Source of the DNA: Sepioteuthis lessoniana
Taxonomy: Eukaryota; Mollusca; Cephalopoda; Myopsida; Loliginidae
Reading direction: 5' to 3'
DNA length: 64,000 bases
Assembly (NCBI GenBank): GCA_963585895.1
Contig: OY757912.1
Location: 80,294,154-80,358,153 of the forward strand
The notes beneath the pieces are model-generated. The model searched no databases and was not told where the DNA came from. It worked only from the letters and a program-made list of their open reading frames with translations. The position numbers were made by a program, and so were the translations under genes. Of the stretch, positions 23,926 to 34,925 are shown piece by piece. Positions within the stretch are counted from its first letter, which is position 1; each line of letters begins with the position of its first letter.

Positions 23926-25344
23926 TGATGTATGTTCAAAAAGTATTGAAACTCATTTGGAAACTTTCTTTCAAATTGGCACCGACTTGTCTTCACATCA
24001 TCACTATGTTGCTCAGCTGTGCAAATGTCTTCATTTAAAAATATCTTTCAAGTGTGCCAAATTTTCTCATGGCAGAAAATACTGAACAATGAGTCCGCAT
24101 TAAATTTTGCTACAAACTTGTTTTGAAACCATTGATATGCTGGAAGAAGTTTATGGACATATGCATTAAGCTGTGCCAAGGTTTTTGATTGGCATTGCCA
24201 CTTCAAGGCGGGAAGAACATCAGCTGAAAGTGATGAGCATTCAGTAAGGCCTTTCACTATTAGAAATGTTGAAACAGTTGAGATGCACATTCTGATGAAG
24301 GCAAATAGAAGATTGACAGAGAGTTTTGTGTTGAATTAGACATTTCTGTTTGGTAATATCAGTCATTTTTGCTAAAGATTTAGAAATAAGACAAGTTGTA
24401 GCTAAACTTGTTCCATGGCTGCTGACATCAGAACAGATGGAGTTTCAGATGACTATGACTACTGATTTTCTTTCATTGTACAGAAACCAAGGCAGACTTT
24501 TTGAAAACTATCATAACAGATGACAATACATATAAAACAACAAGCCTGAATTAAATAGGAAGGTCCTAAATCCATGCCTCCCCTCCCCCTGGAGATATGG
24601 ATAAATAGAAAAGTAGATTGGGCATCTAGTCTAGAAGGAAAACACTGAAAGCAAACCAGCTTGACTCTGCTTAAAAAGTGATCTTGTGTCACATCCTACC
24701 TGTGGCAGAGGGGTTGGGTAAATACATTCTTGAACTAAGGTTCAGTTATTTCTGCAGAAGTCTCCATCACAAAGGCCAAAGAAGGCTTGCCAAGTTTGAA
24801 GCAAGGTTAAGCTGATGTTGTTCTTTTTTGACGAAGGGGGTATAGTTCAACATGAATATGCTCTTAAAAGGTCAAATTGTCATCAAACAGTATTACTTGT
24901 AAGTCTTTTACCATCTCTTTAACAATGTACATTGTAAATGGCCAAACATGTGATCCATCAAAATCAATGGTAAATTCAACATGATAATGCAACAGTGCAC
25001 TCTGCTCAAATTATCCAACAGTTTTTGTAAAACACATGATTATGCAAGTGCAACAATTCATACTTGCCAGGCTTAGCTCTATGTGACTTGTTCTTGTTTC
25101 CTAAACTGAAAATTCATCTCAAGTTTAAGATATTTTATAATGTGGAGGACATTAATATAACAATACAGCTTCAAACCATATCAAAATAGGAGTGTCAGAG
25201 ATACTTCAACCAATGAAAAACTCACTGGAATAAATGCGCTGAATGCCAAAAAGATTGTTATAAAGAAAATTAATGCTTTGTTTATTGTTCATTTCTACCT
25301 TGGTAAATACAGCTTCAGTTTCAATACTTTTTAAACACACCTTG
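23926..25344 (+). mobile_element. Decayed mariner element with nested SINE
   Basis: Flanked by TA on both sides (23924-23925 and 25345-25346) and by inverted repeats sharing AAAAAGTATTGAAACT. The plus strand holds a broken mariner transposase. It begins MAENTEQ.VRIKFCYKL near 24071 (the helix-turn-helix region); the catalytic half has VMLLVFFD-like FFDEGGIVHHEYA text at about 24830 and a NMIMQQCT relic of the HHDNAPAH motif at about 24980. A family A SINE (24548-24733) splits the middle. Many stops; not functional. Confidence 0.82.
24548..24733 (+). mobile_element. SINE family A fragment inside a mariner
   Basis: 5'-truncated copy: CCTGGAGATATGGATAAATAG, CTAGTCTAGAAGGAAAAC, GGGTTGGGTAAATAC. 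It interrupts the mariner coding remnant, so it inserted later. Confidence 0.82.
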
Positions 25345-25346
25345 TA

Positions 25347-26925
25347 ATTTTTATGATGATATTCTCTAATGCAAGACAATTCATTAAAATTACAGAAGAA
25401 AATATTTCATTTTTACTTATCACCTTTAAGGCAAACGCTTTGTCCAAATAGTAATTTTCAAAATTGATTAAGATATACTTTTCTATTGTAAAATATCATA
25501 GCTTAGGAAAAATAATTTGATTTCAGTTCAAAATCAATCTGATCATTCTTCAGAAACTTACAAAAAAAAACATTATGAATTGTATTTCAACTCAAATTTA
25601 TCTAAAATAAAGGGGAATAATTTCAAGATGTTTGCATGATTTTTCGCAGTTTTCTCAGAGAAGAAGCTGACATAAAAGGATGAGGAGGCTATCTGAAAAT
25701 GTTCCCCTCCAGACCCTTAATGGAAGGGAAGTCTCTAAAAGTTTTATAAATAGTAGTTCACCAAGGACATTTCTATTGGCATTGTACAATAACAAATCTT
25801 TCAAGATTAATATGAAAATGTTATAGTCTGAACTGAGGTTCAAATTTATTTCAACAATTCTGTTTTCCAAGTTGATAACCATTAATTCTACTTTATACTT
25901 TCTTAAAGTTACATTAAGATAAATATGTACATTTCTCACTCATTCAACAGATGCATCAGATTAATGCCTTAAAGTTAAAATAAATATTTGTAGGATTAAG
26001 TTATAATAGTAATATAAAGCCTAGTTTGTTAGCCTCTATGTAAAGAATGAAATTACAATTAATAATCTGGATAATTGTCACACAACCCTGTACACTCCAA
26101 TGAGTGTCTTCATAAAGAGAGAATTTTGATTAGAATAAATCAGTTCACTTTTGGATACAAATTATAGTAGCATTTATAACAACTGTTAAATAGTATCAGT
26201 TTTTCATCACAAAACTATGAAACAAGCCTTTTCTTTTCCTCGCCATTTTTTAAAAGCTGTATGATAATAAAGTAATAAAAAAGTAAAAGATTACAGTTAT
26301 AGGAATAGATAAGAGAAATTAGGATTAACTATTTACAAGAAAGAAGAATAAGAGGTGATCTAATTGAAACATTTGAAAAAATGGAAATTCAAATTATGGT
26401 GAACATTTTTTCAATATTTCTTTTCAAACTGGAAATTTCAAGACAATTTACAAAAACAAAGTTTACTAACTAATTTGATTTTTTATTAATAGAGTTATAT
26501 ATTTTTGCAATAAATTGCCTAATCAGATCAAAAACAGCAATAACATAGAAAATTTTAAGATTAAAATAGATGATTTCAGAAAAAATGATTGGAAAAAGAA
26601 TTTAAGAGAACATTTTTGGGAACTATTGAATGAATTACTAAACAGAATTTGATCTGTATATAGATATTGTATTAATAGTGTATAGATTCAGTGCAAAGAT
26701 TTTTTTTTCTATTAAAGGTTGATGTGAGAAGATAGTAAAAAGCAGAGATACCCAAGGAGGCATAAAAAGTAACTGATGATATTAATACTGCATCAATAGA
26801 ATTAAACTTGATGGATAAAATATGAGGCTTATTCAATAAATACGGGGATTTTTTTTTTAAAAAAAGCAAAGTCCTTTTTTTTCAGAATTTTTTTCCATAA
26901 ATGTAAACTTCATATTGTTTTTAAT
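25347..26925. other. Unclassified AT-rich stretch
   Basis: No gene or repeat recognised; open frames at 25939-25655 and 26869-26672 on the minus strand have no known domain. Confidence 0.5.
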
Positions 26926-26929
26926 TGGT

Positions 26930-27470
26930 TCATAGCAAAAATGATTTTGAACTCACAAAATATTTGTTTTCAGGCGATTCAAAAGGGCAGCAGATCAGAG
27001 TACTCCAGGGTTGAACAGAAGTCTATCATCAAATTTTTGGTGGCTGATAAGTGCAAACCATCTAAAATTTACAGAAGAATGTGTGATGTCTACAGAGAAG
27101 CATGTTTTAGTCAGAAAATACTTACATGGATTTGCCACTAGAAGAGAACGTCTAAAAGACAGTCCATAAAGTGGAAACAATGGCTCTCCAGTTAGGAAAA
27201 AGGTCTGGACAGAGTGGTCAGTAAAGAAAGTCATGTTGACTGTCTTTTGGTACATGAAATAACCCATCACTATTGATTTCCTTGAAAAAGGTGCAACTGT
27301 AAATAGTGCTGCCTATTGCCAACTCTTTAGGCAAAATTCACCTTAATCATTGAATAACCCTTGTATTTTTCAAATAAAGACAGAGCTCACTTTTGGTCAA
27401 TTTACTGTATGCTATGTACAAAGAGTTTTAAAGGTTTCAGCCATGACTATTTTACTAATATAAAATAGAA
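26930..27470 (+). mobile_element. Mariner transposase fragment, internally deleted
   Basis: The plus strand reads SRVEQKSIIKFLVADKCKPS and IYRRMCDVYREACFSQK, the helix-turn-helix start of a mariner transposase subgroup, then after breaks KKVMLTVFWYMK, PITIDFLEKGATVNSA and TFGQFTVCYVQRVLK. The central catalytic part is missing. Terminal repeats were not identified. Confidence 0.75.
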
Positions 27471-28050
27471 AACAATTAGCTTTTATAATATACCAACCTT
27501 TAGATGGACAGAAGTCACAGTATATAACAATGTTACTCAAAAGTTGTTGTCTACTTGTTTGTCCAAATACATGTCACCAAAGCAACTTTTTTCATGCATC
27601 AGACAAGTTTCTCAGTAGCTTGTTACCTAACTTGAGAAGAGTAACTGATTTTTCATAATAGCTAATTTGCATATTTTGCTTTGAAATTCACTTATTGAAA
27701 AAAAAGAAAACATGTTATTAGAAAAAATAAGATTGAAAAAAAAAAAAACTAATGAAATTTTGGAACTAACTTTTTTATAATAACCTCTTTTTCTTTTTAT
27801 CTTTTTTTTAATATGCAGTTGATTTGTCAACAGTTTTTAAAATTATGCTTGACTACAATAGTGTTCTTATCTATTTAGACTTTCTCTTGAACTGGCAATG
27901 CTAGACTTATGAATTTAACCACCCACCTAAAAAGTTTATTAAATTTCTATCAAAAACATGAACAAATATATTCATCTACAAAAATGAGCAAGTTACTTCA
28001 AAAAACAAATATTCAAGATTTCTATTCATTTTTTTTTTTTTTTGCAATGT
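27471..28050. other. Unclassified AT-rich stretch
   Basis: Nothing recognised. Confidence 0.5.
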
Positions 28051-28052
28051 TA

Positions 28053-28952
28053 CAAGGATCATTAAATAAGTTTCCAGACTTTTTTCGTATGGGCACTTTT
28101 ATTGATAGTACACACATGAAACTCTAGTCTCCTTCGAAGTAATCTCCTCCAGCTGTAATGCACATGTTGTACCATTCTAATAACTTCTGGAAGGCTCCAT
28201 GGAAGTCCTCTTGTGTGAGCATGTCAATGACCTTCGTCACAGCCTCTTACATCTCCTCAATTGTCTCATAACGACAGCCTCTGAGCTTAGGGAATAGCCA
28301 AAAGTCACAGGGAGCAACATCTGGACTATAGGGAGGGTGAGGAACTATCTTGATGCCCATCTTCGTCCAATAGTCTGTGACAAGGATGGAATTATGGACT
28401 GGTGCATTGTCCTGCTGGAAATGCCACCGACCCGATTTGACGAGTGCTGGCCTCTTCCAACAGAATCTCTTCCTGAACTCCCTTAAAACCTCAACATAGT
28501 AACCCTAACCCTTTGGCCAATCAATTCTGGTGTATTGACTTCCTTACTCCTCCCACACTTCTCATCATCCCTCACAGACTCCCTGCCTTCCTTGAATCTC
28601 TTCTGCCACTCAAAAACTGATACTCGATTCATGCAAGATGCTCCAAAAGCAGTCTGAAGTATTCCATACATTTCTGTGGCATTTTTTCCAAGTTTAAAAC
28701 AGAATTTTATTGCATATCGTTCTTCTAAAGTGTCCTTATGTCCAGATTGCATTTTTGAAATTCACCATCTGTGACAATCAGGTTTTAGTAGGGTGTATTC
28801 CAATTGCTGCTGTAGCTGTTCATTTGAACCTGAAATCATAAAAATTGGTCAGTCATCTCATAAGATGTATAGCAATAACATACTGAATTTTCAAGAGTCT
28901 ACAACAATCTTAAATGCCTGTACAAAAATAGTCTGGAAACTTATTGAATGCA
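28053..28952 (-). mobile_element. Mariner element with internal deletion
   Basis: Inverted repeats share AATAAGTTTCCAGACT at 28064-28085 and 28925-28942. The minus strand encodes a mariner transposase start (ATG at 28752; FKLGKNATEMYGIL, VSVFEWQKRFKEG, helix-turn-helix region), then a junction near 28500, then the C-terminal half: WHFQQDNAPVHNS, HPPYSPDVAPCDFWLFP and a long last helix ending YNMCITAGGDYFEGD. The first catalytic Asp region between the two parts is deleted; the QDNAPVH and YSPDVAP motifs (second half of the DD34D triad region) survive. One in-frame stop lies near 28245. Confidence 0.85.
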
Positions 28953-29188
28953 CCACATGTTTCATTTATTTTTGTTAGGTATGTACAGGATCCAAATTGG
29001 GATTATTTATAACTACTTATGATACATAAAAATTTAATCAGCTGCTATTCAAATCTATAATAATCTGACAAAACAAATCATTCACACAATTGCTTTTCTC
29101 TAGTGAAAAATCAATCATACATGGTCAGTCTTGATTTCATTCACACTTGTCTATCACAGTTAAAATGGCTACTATTCATCCATCTCAA
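28953..29188. other. Short unclassified spacer
   Basis: Nothing recognised. Confidence 0.4.
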
Positions 29189-29450
29189 GTAACCCATTTA
29201 CCATTTTTTATCTCTTTCATATACTGCTTGTCCATAGAACTATACGTGCATATTTTATATGTTGTAACACATTTGTGTATTCTTTTACATACTTCATGTA
29301 TGTATTAAATGTTTCTGTGTGTGTAAATGAGCTTATCTTGTCTTTCCTTCTTTTTATTCAGTATTAGTGGATCACGAATATACTCATGCTAATATAGGAC
29401 TTTGGTGAGTGGGGAAGACTTAATATCCTCCTTACCACCAAGCAACCTTT
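29189..29450 (-). repeat. Dispersed repeat family D copy
   Basis: Reverse of the family seen at 52440-52870 and 60595-61060: ATACTGCTTGTCCATAGAAC, TTATCTTGTCTTTCC, TAATATAGGACTTTGGTGAG. Non-coding. Confidence 0.75.
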
Positions 29451-30202
29451 TAACACTAATATTACTATAGTGATTTTTCTTTAATTCATAACTCTGAAGA
29501 ATCATTACTTTCTTGAAAAAAAAATAACACTCACTACAAGCAAACTATCTTAAGGGTGGAGAGATATCTTTTTCACTATTATAACTATCCCCGTGAAGTC
29601 AATATTTTGCATAAGTTTTTCCACGGAACAATGTATTAAATAATCAATTTTTTTTTAATCATTACTTAAAGTAACAGGAAAATTTTACCATCAGTTTCCA
29701 ATATATGCTTTTAGTATTTACTGTGTCATTATACATGTACTCATTAGAGTGAATGGAAATTTTTACATTTGATAAATCCTACTGATGATATCACAGATTA
29801 CAGAAACATCTAGCATAGAATAAAATAGTTCTTTGGATAAATCTTTTGAAACAGATAAGTTTGTTTTTCAATAGAAGAGAAGATATTTTATATATCAATA
29901 TAAAATGTTTCATGTGATAATCACTATTTCTTTTTTCAATTACAGAATCTGTTTTAAAATAATTTCTTCCTTTAGTGTTACAAGAAAGAATTTACAGAAA
30001 TGTCCAAACCTGTATCTGTAAGCAAGTTAATAATTTACTCAATGAAAAATAAAACAGCATAAGTACATTTCAATCAAGATAACCAATTTAATTATCTTGA
30101 TTTTTAAAAAAGTAGTAAAACCTTGTATAATGATAAAACCAGTAAGGATTTTATAATTTACATCACCTTTCCATTTCATAACATAAGTCTGTAGATTAAA
30201 CA
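29451..30202. other. Unclassified AT-rich stretch
   Basis: Nothing recognised. Confidence 0.5.
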
Positions 30203-31027
30203 TTGGTTTGGTTTTATAGCATACTAACCATTGTAGGTTATTTAATGCCAAATCCTTTTTATACATATATATTAAATATATATGATTTGTAAACACATTT
30301 TGTTGATAACGTTTTTAAAACAAGCTTGAACTCATTTTTTGTACACAGTTAAATGGTTTCAAGTATTGCTATGTAACAGTAACAATTTAACATCAGTCAT
30401 TTGTTTGCACATATTTAAATAGATATACAGATGATTTGTAAGCAAACAGCTTGTAGATAATTTCATTCTTAAATGAGAACTAATTTGTGTGCACACAAGT
30501 ATTAGTTTTGTTTCTATACAGTTAAATCTTTTAATTATTGCTACCTAACATTTAAAATTCTATTCAATATTAATTATTTGTTTGCAGTGAAGTGGTTACA
30601 AGTATTGCTATTTAACACTATTTTACTATTCATTCATTTGCACAAAGTCAAATGATTGCAAGTATTGTCATGTATCACTAATAATTCAATTAAACATCAG
30701 TCATTTGTTTTCACACAGTTAAAAAATCAAACACTTCTATTTCTAACAATGCAATTTAGCATAAGTCATTTGTTTGCACAGTTTAAATATCAAGCAGTTC
30801 TATTTGACCCATAGATAGGACCTTATCAGGTGTACATTCCGAGTCAGAGTGAATATGGGAACAATGGCAATGAAGGGGTACACCACATTCCCTAAAGTTC
30901 CAACATTACTGAAGCCTCACCTTCAGATTGTTTAGTGTCATATCCAACACACTCGTTGGGAGGGGGAGGGTCTTACCCCTCAGCAGAGATGCAGTTAGCA
31001 TGTTCTACAGCCTCAGCCAACTGGCCT
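30203..31027 (-). mobile_element. Mosaic family E copy
   Basis: Shared tail at 30203-30260 (ATACTAACCATTGTAGGTTA, minus orientation), then about 540 bases of degenerate ~40-base repeats (TCATTTGTTTGCACA, CAGTTAAATGG, AGTATTGCTATGTAACA), then the conserved block (30798-31027: CCATAGATAGGACC, CCTCACCTTCAGATTGTTTA, AGCAGAGATGCAG). The repeat section is the longest in the window. Confidence 0.8.
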
Positions 31028-31284
31028 ATTAAACAGTGGTGTTTATTCTTTCCCTCATATACATTGGTTTTAAATAAAGTATGGCTATATGTGGCATCAT
31101 TATAGAAAAAAAATCTAGTTTAGATGTGTGCAGTGTAAGGGAGCTAACTTATGATAGCAATTGAAATTAGTTCCTTTGCCAACTTATGGCTAGGGGAATC
31201 CCAGCTTTTAACAGATTTTATATTACTCTTGAAAAGAAATTAAGATATATTTGAATTTGTGAATTTTTTTTACAAAAAGAAACT

Positions 31285-31288
<4 letters not shown>

Positions 31289-31351
<63 letters not shown>
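31289..31351. repeat. TA microsatellite
   Basis: About 62 bases of pure TA, the longest in the window. Confidence 0.95.
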
Positions 31352-31353
<2 letters not shown>

Positions 31354-31453
31354 GCAGGAGTTCTTTAATTACAATGTTATAACACATTTGCTCACTTCAA
31401 GTGGCATGATACATGCCTTGTGTTACTACAGCAATGTATTTTCTCATTACTCA

Positions 31454-31456
<3 letters not shown>

Positions 31457-31485
<29 letters not shown>
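31457..31485. repeat. CA microsatellite
   Basis: About 29 bases of CA repeats, ending in the first hairpin arm. Confidence 0.95.
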
Positions 31486-31487
<2 letters not shown>

Positions 31488-31518
31488 TATATATTATTTA
31501 GTCAATATATAAGGTGTG
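31481..31518. repeat. Perfect inverted repeat (hairpin 1)
   Basis: 15-base arms CACACCTTATATATT (31481-31495) and AATATATAAGGTGTG (31504-31518) around an 8-base loop. Confidence 0.95.
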
Positions 31519-31541
31519 CAAAAAAAATATATATATATATA

Positions 31542-31586
31542 TTGGAAACACTGATATTATATATATATATATATCAGTGTTTCCAA
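31542..31586. repeat. Perfect inverted repeat (hairpin 2) at a MITE end
   Basis: 16-base arms TTGGAAACACTGATAT (31542-31557) and ATATCAGTGTTTCCAA (31571-31586) around a TA loop. The right arm is the terminus of the hAT-type element, so the left arm is a stray inverted copy of that terminus. Confidence 0.95.
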
Positions 31587-32024
31587 AAGTGGGTTCTATG
31601 GGAAAATTCTGGAGTTCTACTAGGTAATGTTTCTTTTAATAAAGAAATAATAAAAAGATATTTTATAAAAAAAAGTCACTACTTTAAAAATTATTTTTTT
31701 CACAAATGAATAAATAATGCTTATTTCTATGAGGATAAGAAGTGAAAAAATTTCACCTACTGATAAAATCTTATATTAATCTATTTTTAATAATTTTTCA
31801 CAATGATAGATTTAGGACAAAGAAAATCCAAGTTGCTTTTTATTTTAATGTTTCATTTATTATATTTTTTATATGAATAGATTTATTTTTCAACTATTTT
31901 TTCCCATTTAATGTCTTATTAAAGTGAGGGTAACTGGGGATATCCAAAAAATACAGGTATGAGTGCCACAATTTTTTGAAAATTGTATATGAGTTCTGCA
32001 AAAAAATAATTTTGCAAACCACTG
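31575..32024. mobile_element. hAT-type MITE
   Basis: Starts CAGTGTTTCCAAAAGTGGG and ends with the reverse complement of CAGTGGTTTGCAAAA, termini typical of non-autonomous hAT elements. The 8 bases outside are ATATATAT on the left and ATCTATAT on the right (7 of 8 match), fitting an 8-bp hAT target duplication, although the left flank is a microsatellite, which weakens the point. 450 bases, non-coding. Confidence 0.7.
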
Positions 32025-32400
32025 ATCTATATGAATTTTATCATTCATTTATTATTTGCATGGGGCATATTAGCAGGATATATGAATTTATACAAATATG
32101 TATTTATTGCTTTTAGGGATGATATTCCAGAAAAATTTCACTTTGATTCCTTGAAATACTATAAAAATCTGTGATATCCTATCCAAAAGGTATTTACATA
32201 TAAATTACAACATAATGTAATTTTCAAAATTTTTTTTTTCATTTAACTCACAACAAATTAACAACAGATATCCATGTCTTATAACTGGTAATAATTTCAA
32301 AAGGTAGATATCAAGTTTTACTTTTTTATATTATTTTACTTGATACAAAACTGAAGCAATATTATCTTCTAAAACATGTAAAAAATTTTCAAATTACTTA
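32025..32400. other. Sequence downstream of RABL2 exon 3
   Basis: Start of RABL2 intron 3, donor GTAAGT. AT-rich, nothing else recognised. Confidence 0.6.
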
Positions 32401-32401
32401 C

Positions 32402-32481
32402 CCACAGCCACTTTTCTTCCATCAACTTCTGTATCATACTGATAAAGAGTTAGAGCATAGGTAGAGGACTGATGAGGTTTA
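32402..32481 (-). CDS. RABL2: RABL2 coding exon 3 (switch I region)
   Basis: An 80-base exon. The acceptor TTTTCAG ends at 32482; the first base T completes a Tyr codon; then follow KPHQSSTYALTLYQY and DTEVDGRKVAV, ending GTG G before donor GTAAGT at 32401. STYALTLY is the switch I segment typical of RABL2, unlike the TIG-type switch I of classical Rabs. The trailing G should begin the Asp of the next exon, which would carry switch II (DFWDTAGQ in the family). Exons 1-3 together give 85 codons plus one base. I searched the minus strand below 32400 by eye for the DFWDTAGQ and NKID exons and did not find them, so the rest of the gene is either beyond the left edge or overlooked. Confidence 0.92.
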
Positions 32482-32559
32482 CTGAAAACTGAGGTAAGGA
32501 AATTAATTGCACACAGCAAAGATCTACAATAGTAAATACTCAAATATGTTTTTTTACCA

Positions 32560-32800
32560 TTTTGGTACTGCTAATTCATAGAACAATATGTACACATTTT
32601 ATAGGTTAGGACATATTTATGCATTCTGGTCAATACTTCTTTTATGCATATTATGTACGTATTAAATATTCCTATATGTGTAAATAAGCCTATCTTGTCT
32701 TTCTTTCTATTAAGTATTAGGATATCATTAGATATACAAGTGTTAATATAGGACCTTGGTGATAGGGGACAACTAAATATCCTCCTTAGTACCAAGCTAT
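32560..32800 (-). repeat. Dispersed repeat family D copy
   Basis: Matches 29189-29450 in the same orientation (CTATCTTGTCTTTC, TTAATATAGGACCTTGGTGA) and the reverse of 60595-60840. Lies in RABL2 intron 2. Confidence 0.75.
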
Positions 32801-33010
32801 CAAAGTCATTTTTGTTGTAGAGAAACCCACAAGCAAAAGTAATGATCAGGGCAACAATATATCTAAAACACTAGAAAGACATGTGACTAAAAGTTACTAA
32901 CCATCTCCATATCATAGATATATTATACAAATAGGTAAAATGAGAAGAAAAAAAACAGAGCATTGCCTTAAAACTCTTGAATATTTTTTTCTATTTAATC
33001 AATACATTTG

Positions 33011-33565
33011 TGTTTCATTTGGTTTATTTGTTTGAAGGCATATAAACTTATTGGTTATTTAATGCTAATAATTGTTTAAGTTGTAAATTATTTTAATAAC
33101 TATATTTTTAATGCTCCACTGCATTTTTTTAATTGCCCTTTTTATTTACCTACAATCATTAGTTCACACAGTTATATCAAGTATTCTGATAAAATACAAG
33201 TCATTTACACACAGTTAGGTTTCTAAGTCTAATGATTTATATACAATTATATGGTTTCAAGTAACTATTCCTATTTAATAATCATTTTTGTACCCAATTA
33301 TATGGTTTCAAGTATTCTAGTCCAATACTAATCATTTTCAAACAGATCCTTTTGACTCATAGATGGGACTAACCACTCCTGGTCAGTGGACTTGGGAGTC
33401 ATGGCAATGAAATGGTACACCACAATCCATAGGGCTCTGGAACTGGAACCTCACTACAGAATGAAGTTTAGTATCATACCCAGAATACCCATTTTTAGAG
33501 GTGTGGGAAGAGGTCTTACTCTTCTGTAAGGGATGTAGTCAGTGAATTCCAAGTTCTAATAACTA
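33011..33565 (-). mobile_element. Mosaic family E copy, diverged
   Basis: Diverged shared tail at 33011-33075 (GGCATATAAACTTATTGGTT), repeats of ATATGGTTTCAAGTA type, and the conserved block at 33345-33560 (CATAGATGGGACTAA, GGGATGTAGTCAGTG). Confidence 0.72.
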
Positions 33566-33589
33566 GATTAACAGTTCTGTTTGAAAGAC

Positions 33590-34100
33590 ACCAAGAAAAA
33601 CTCTTACTAACATAAGGTCAATTCATCCAATTACCATCATATCAAGGATGAACAAGAATCAAAGGAAAATTTTGGGGGTGTCTGTTTATTCCAGTATGGT
33701 ATTGTCACTGATGACCACTATTTACATGGTCCAACATCTCACACCTACTAGATGTAACCACTGCTATGTTGATGATGATTACATCATCATCTTAATAGTT
33801 GAGGAAAAAATGTTTGCAAAGACATAACTCATTTCAAATATAGGACCTTCCACCTTTTATTTCTTCTCTCTGTTCAATTACTAAGGCTGTAGAAATATGT
33901 GACAGTCACTAGCCCCTTGAGAAAAGATTCATTAATCTTTCACATTCAAGTATATCTTTCTTTGTTGTAAAGGAACCAACTCATTTAATATCTTTGAAAT
34001 TTGTCTCATTCCTCACAACAGCTTCTTTTACTCAACTATCTCTGGCTCTAAAATCACCAACTTGAAAAACCAAAATTCTTTTAAGAGGGTTCTCGAAATG
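33590..34100 (+). other. Possible reverse-transcriptase relic
   Basis: One plus-strand frame at about 33750-33790 reads CYVDDDYIII, like the YVDD motif of reverse transcriptases (Penelope or LINE type). The surrounding frames are broken and no second RT block is clear. Weak. Confidence 0.25.
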
Positions 34101-34605
34101 GGAGACCACAACTTCTATTTGTGTAGGTGGTATATATGGCTCACTCTCATAACCACTTACATGACTAATGGAACTTTTAATAATTCTACAACTCTAAGTC
34201 AATTTCTATTTTTACAATAAGGTGCCAAATATAGCATATAAGTTATTATCACACATTTTATTCTATTTACTTTTCTATTCAAATTTTTATCTTTGTTGAC
34301 TCATCTATCAGCTGTTTTTTTTTTTAAATTACTTATTAATTTACACTCAATGACCACTTCATTTTAGCTGCCAGTATTTTCAACACACATGATTACACCA
34401 CTCACTTTACTTTTTGAAAGTTATATGAAACTGTTCTCTTAATCCAGTAATTAAAATGAAACCATATATCATCTCAAAATTATTCATGTCAGAGATTTTG
34501 TTAAGAGATAATAATTTGCTGATAGGCTTATGAAAATTTTAATTTTGCTAATTTTACCATTATCATTTCAAAAGTTGTGAATTTGTATAGTTCAGATATA
34601 CTACT

Positions 34606-34676
34606 ACTACTACTACAAATAGAGCATAAGACTGTAGCCTTATCATGTCAGTGACAGTGCTAGTTTCAATACCAAG
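34606..34676 (+). other. tRNA-like sequence (SINE head relic)
   Basis: CTACAAATAGAGCATAAGAC and GCTAGTTTCAATACC resemble A and B boxes of a tRNA with an intervening anticodon-like arm, but the acceptor stem does not pair, so a functional tRNA is unlikely. A CTA repeat precedes it. Confidence 0.4.
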
Positions 34677-34696
34677 TCAGTTTTTTTTTATATAAT

Positions 34697-34925
34697 GGAA
34701 TTACAAACCTTATGTCTATGTGGTTTTAAATTTAGGGTTTGTCTTCTACCTAAACTGGTTGCCTACTAAAGCTAAAGACAGTCTACCCCACTATTTTATC
34801 CATAACTGGACAGAGAAGAGATAAATTTGTGACCTTCCTAAGGACATTAGTAAAAAATAAACACAGTGTCAAATAGAATTTGAACTCAGCGCACTGAAAA
34901 CCATTATGCCAGCCACACCTAATCT
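34697..34925 (-). mobile_element. SINE family A copy, reverse and diverged
   Basis: Reverse-oriented body (CTGGTTGCCTACTAAAGCTAAAG region, CCACTATTTTATCCATAACTGG) and a tRNA-like head with B box GAATTTGAACTC at 34875. Confidence 0.6.

Noticed and set aside
28497..28512. CCCTAACCCT telomere-like text
   Set aside because: Only two units and inside the mariner coding remnant; chance.
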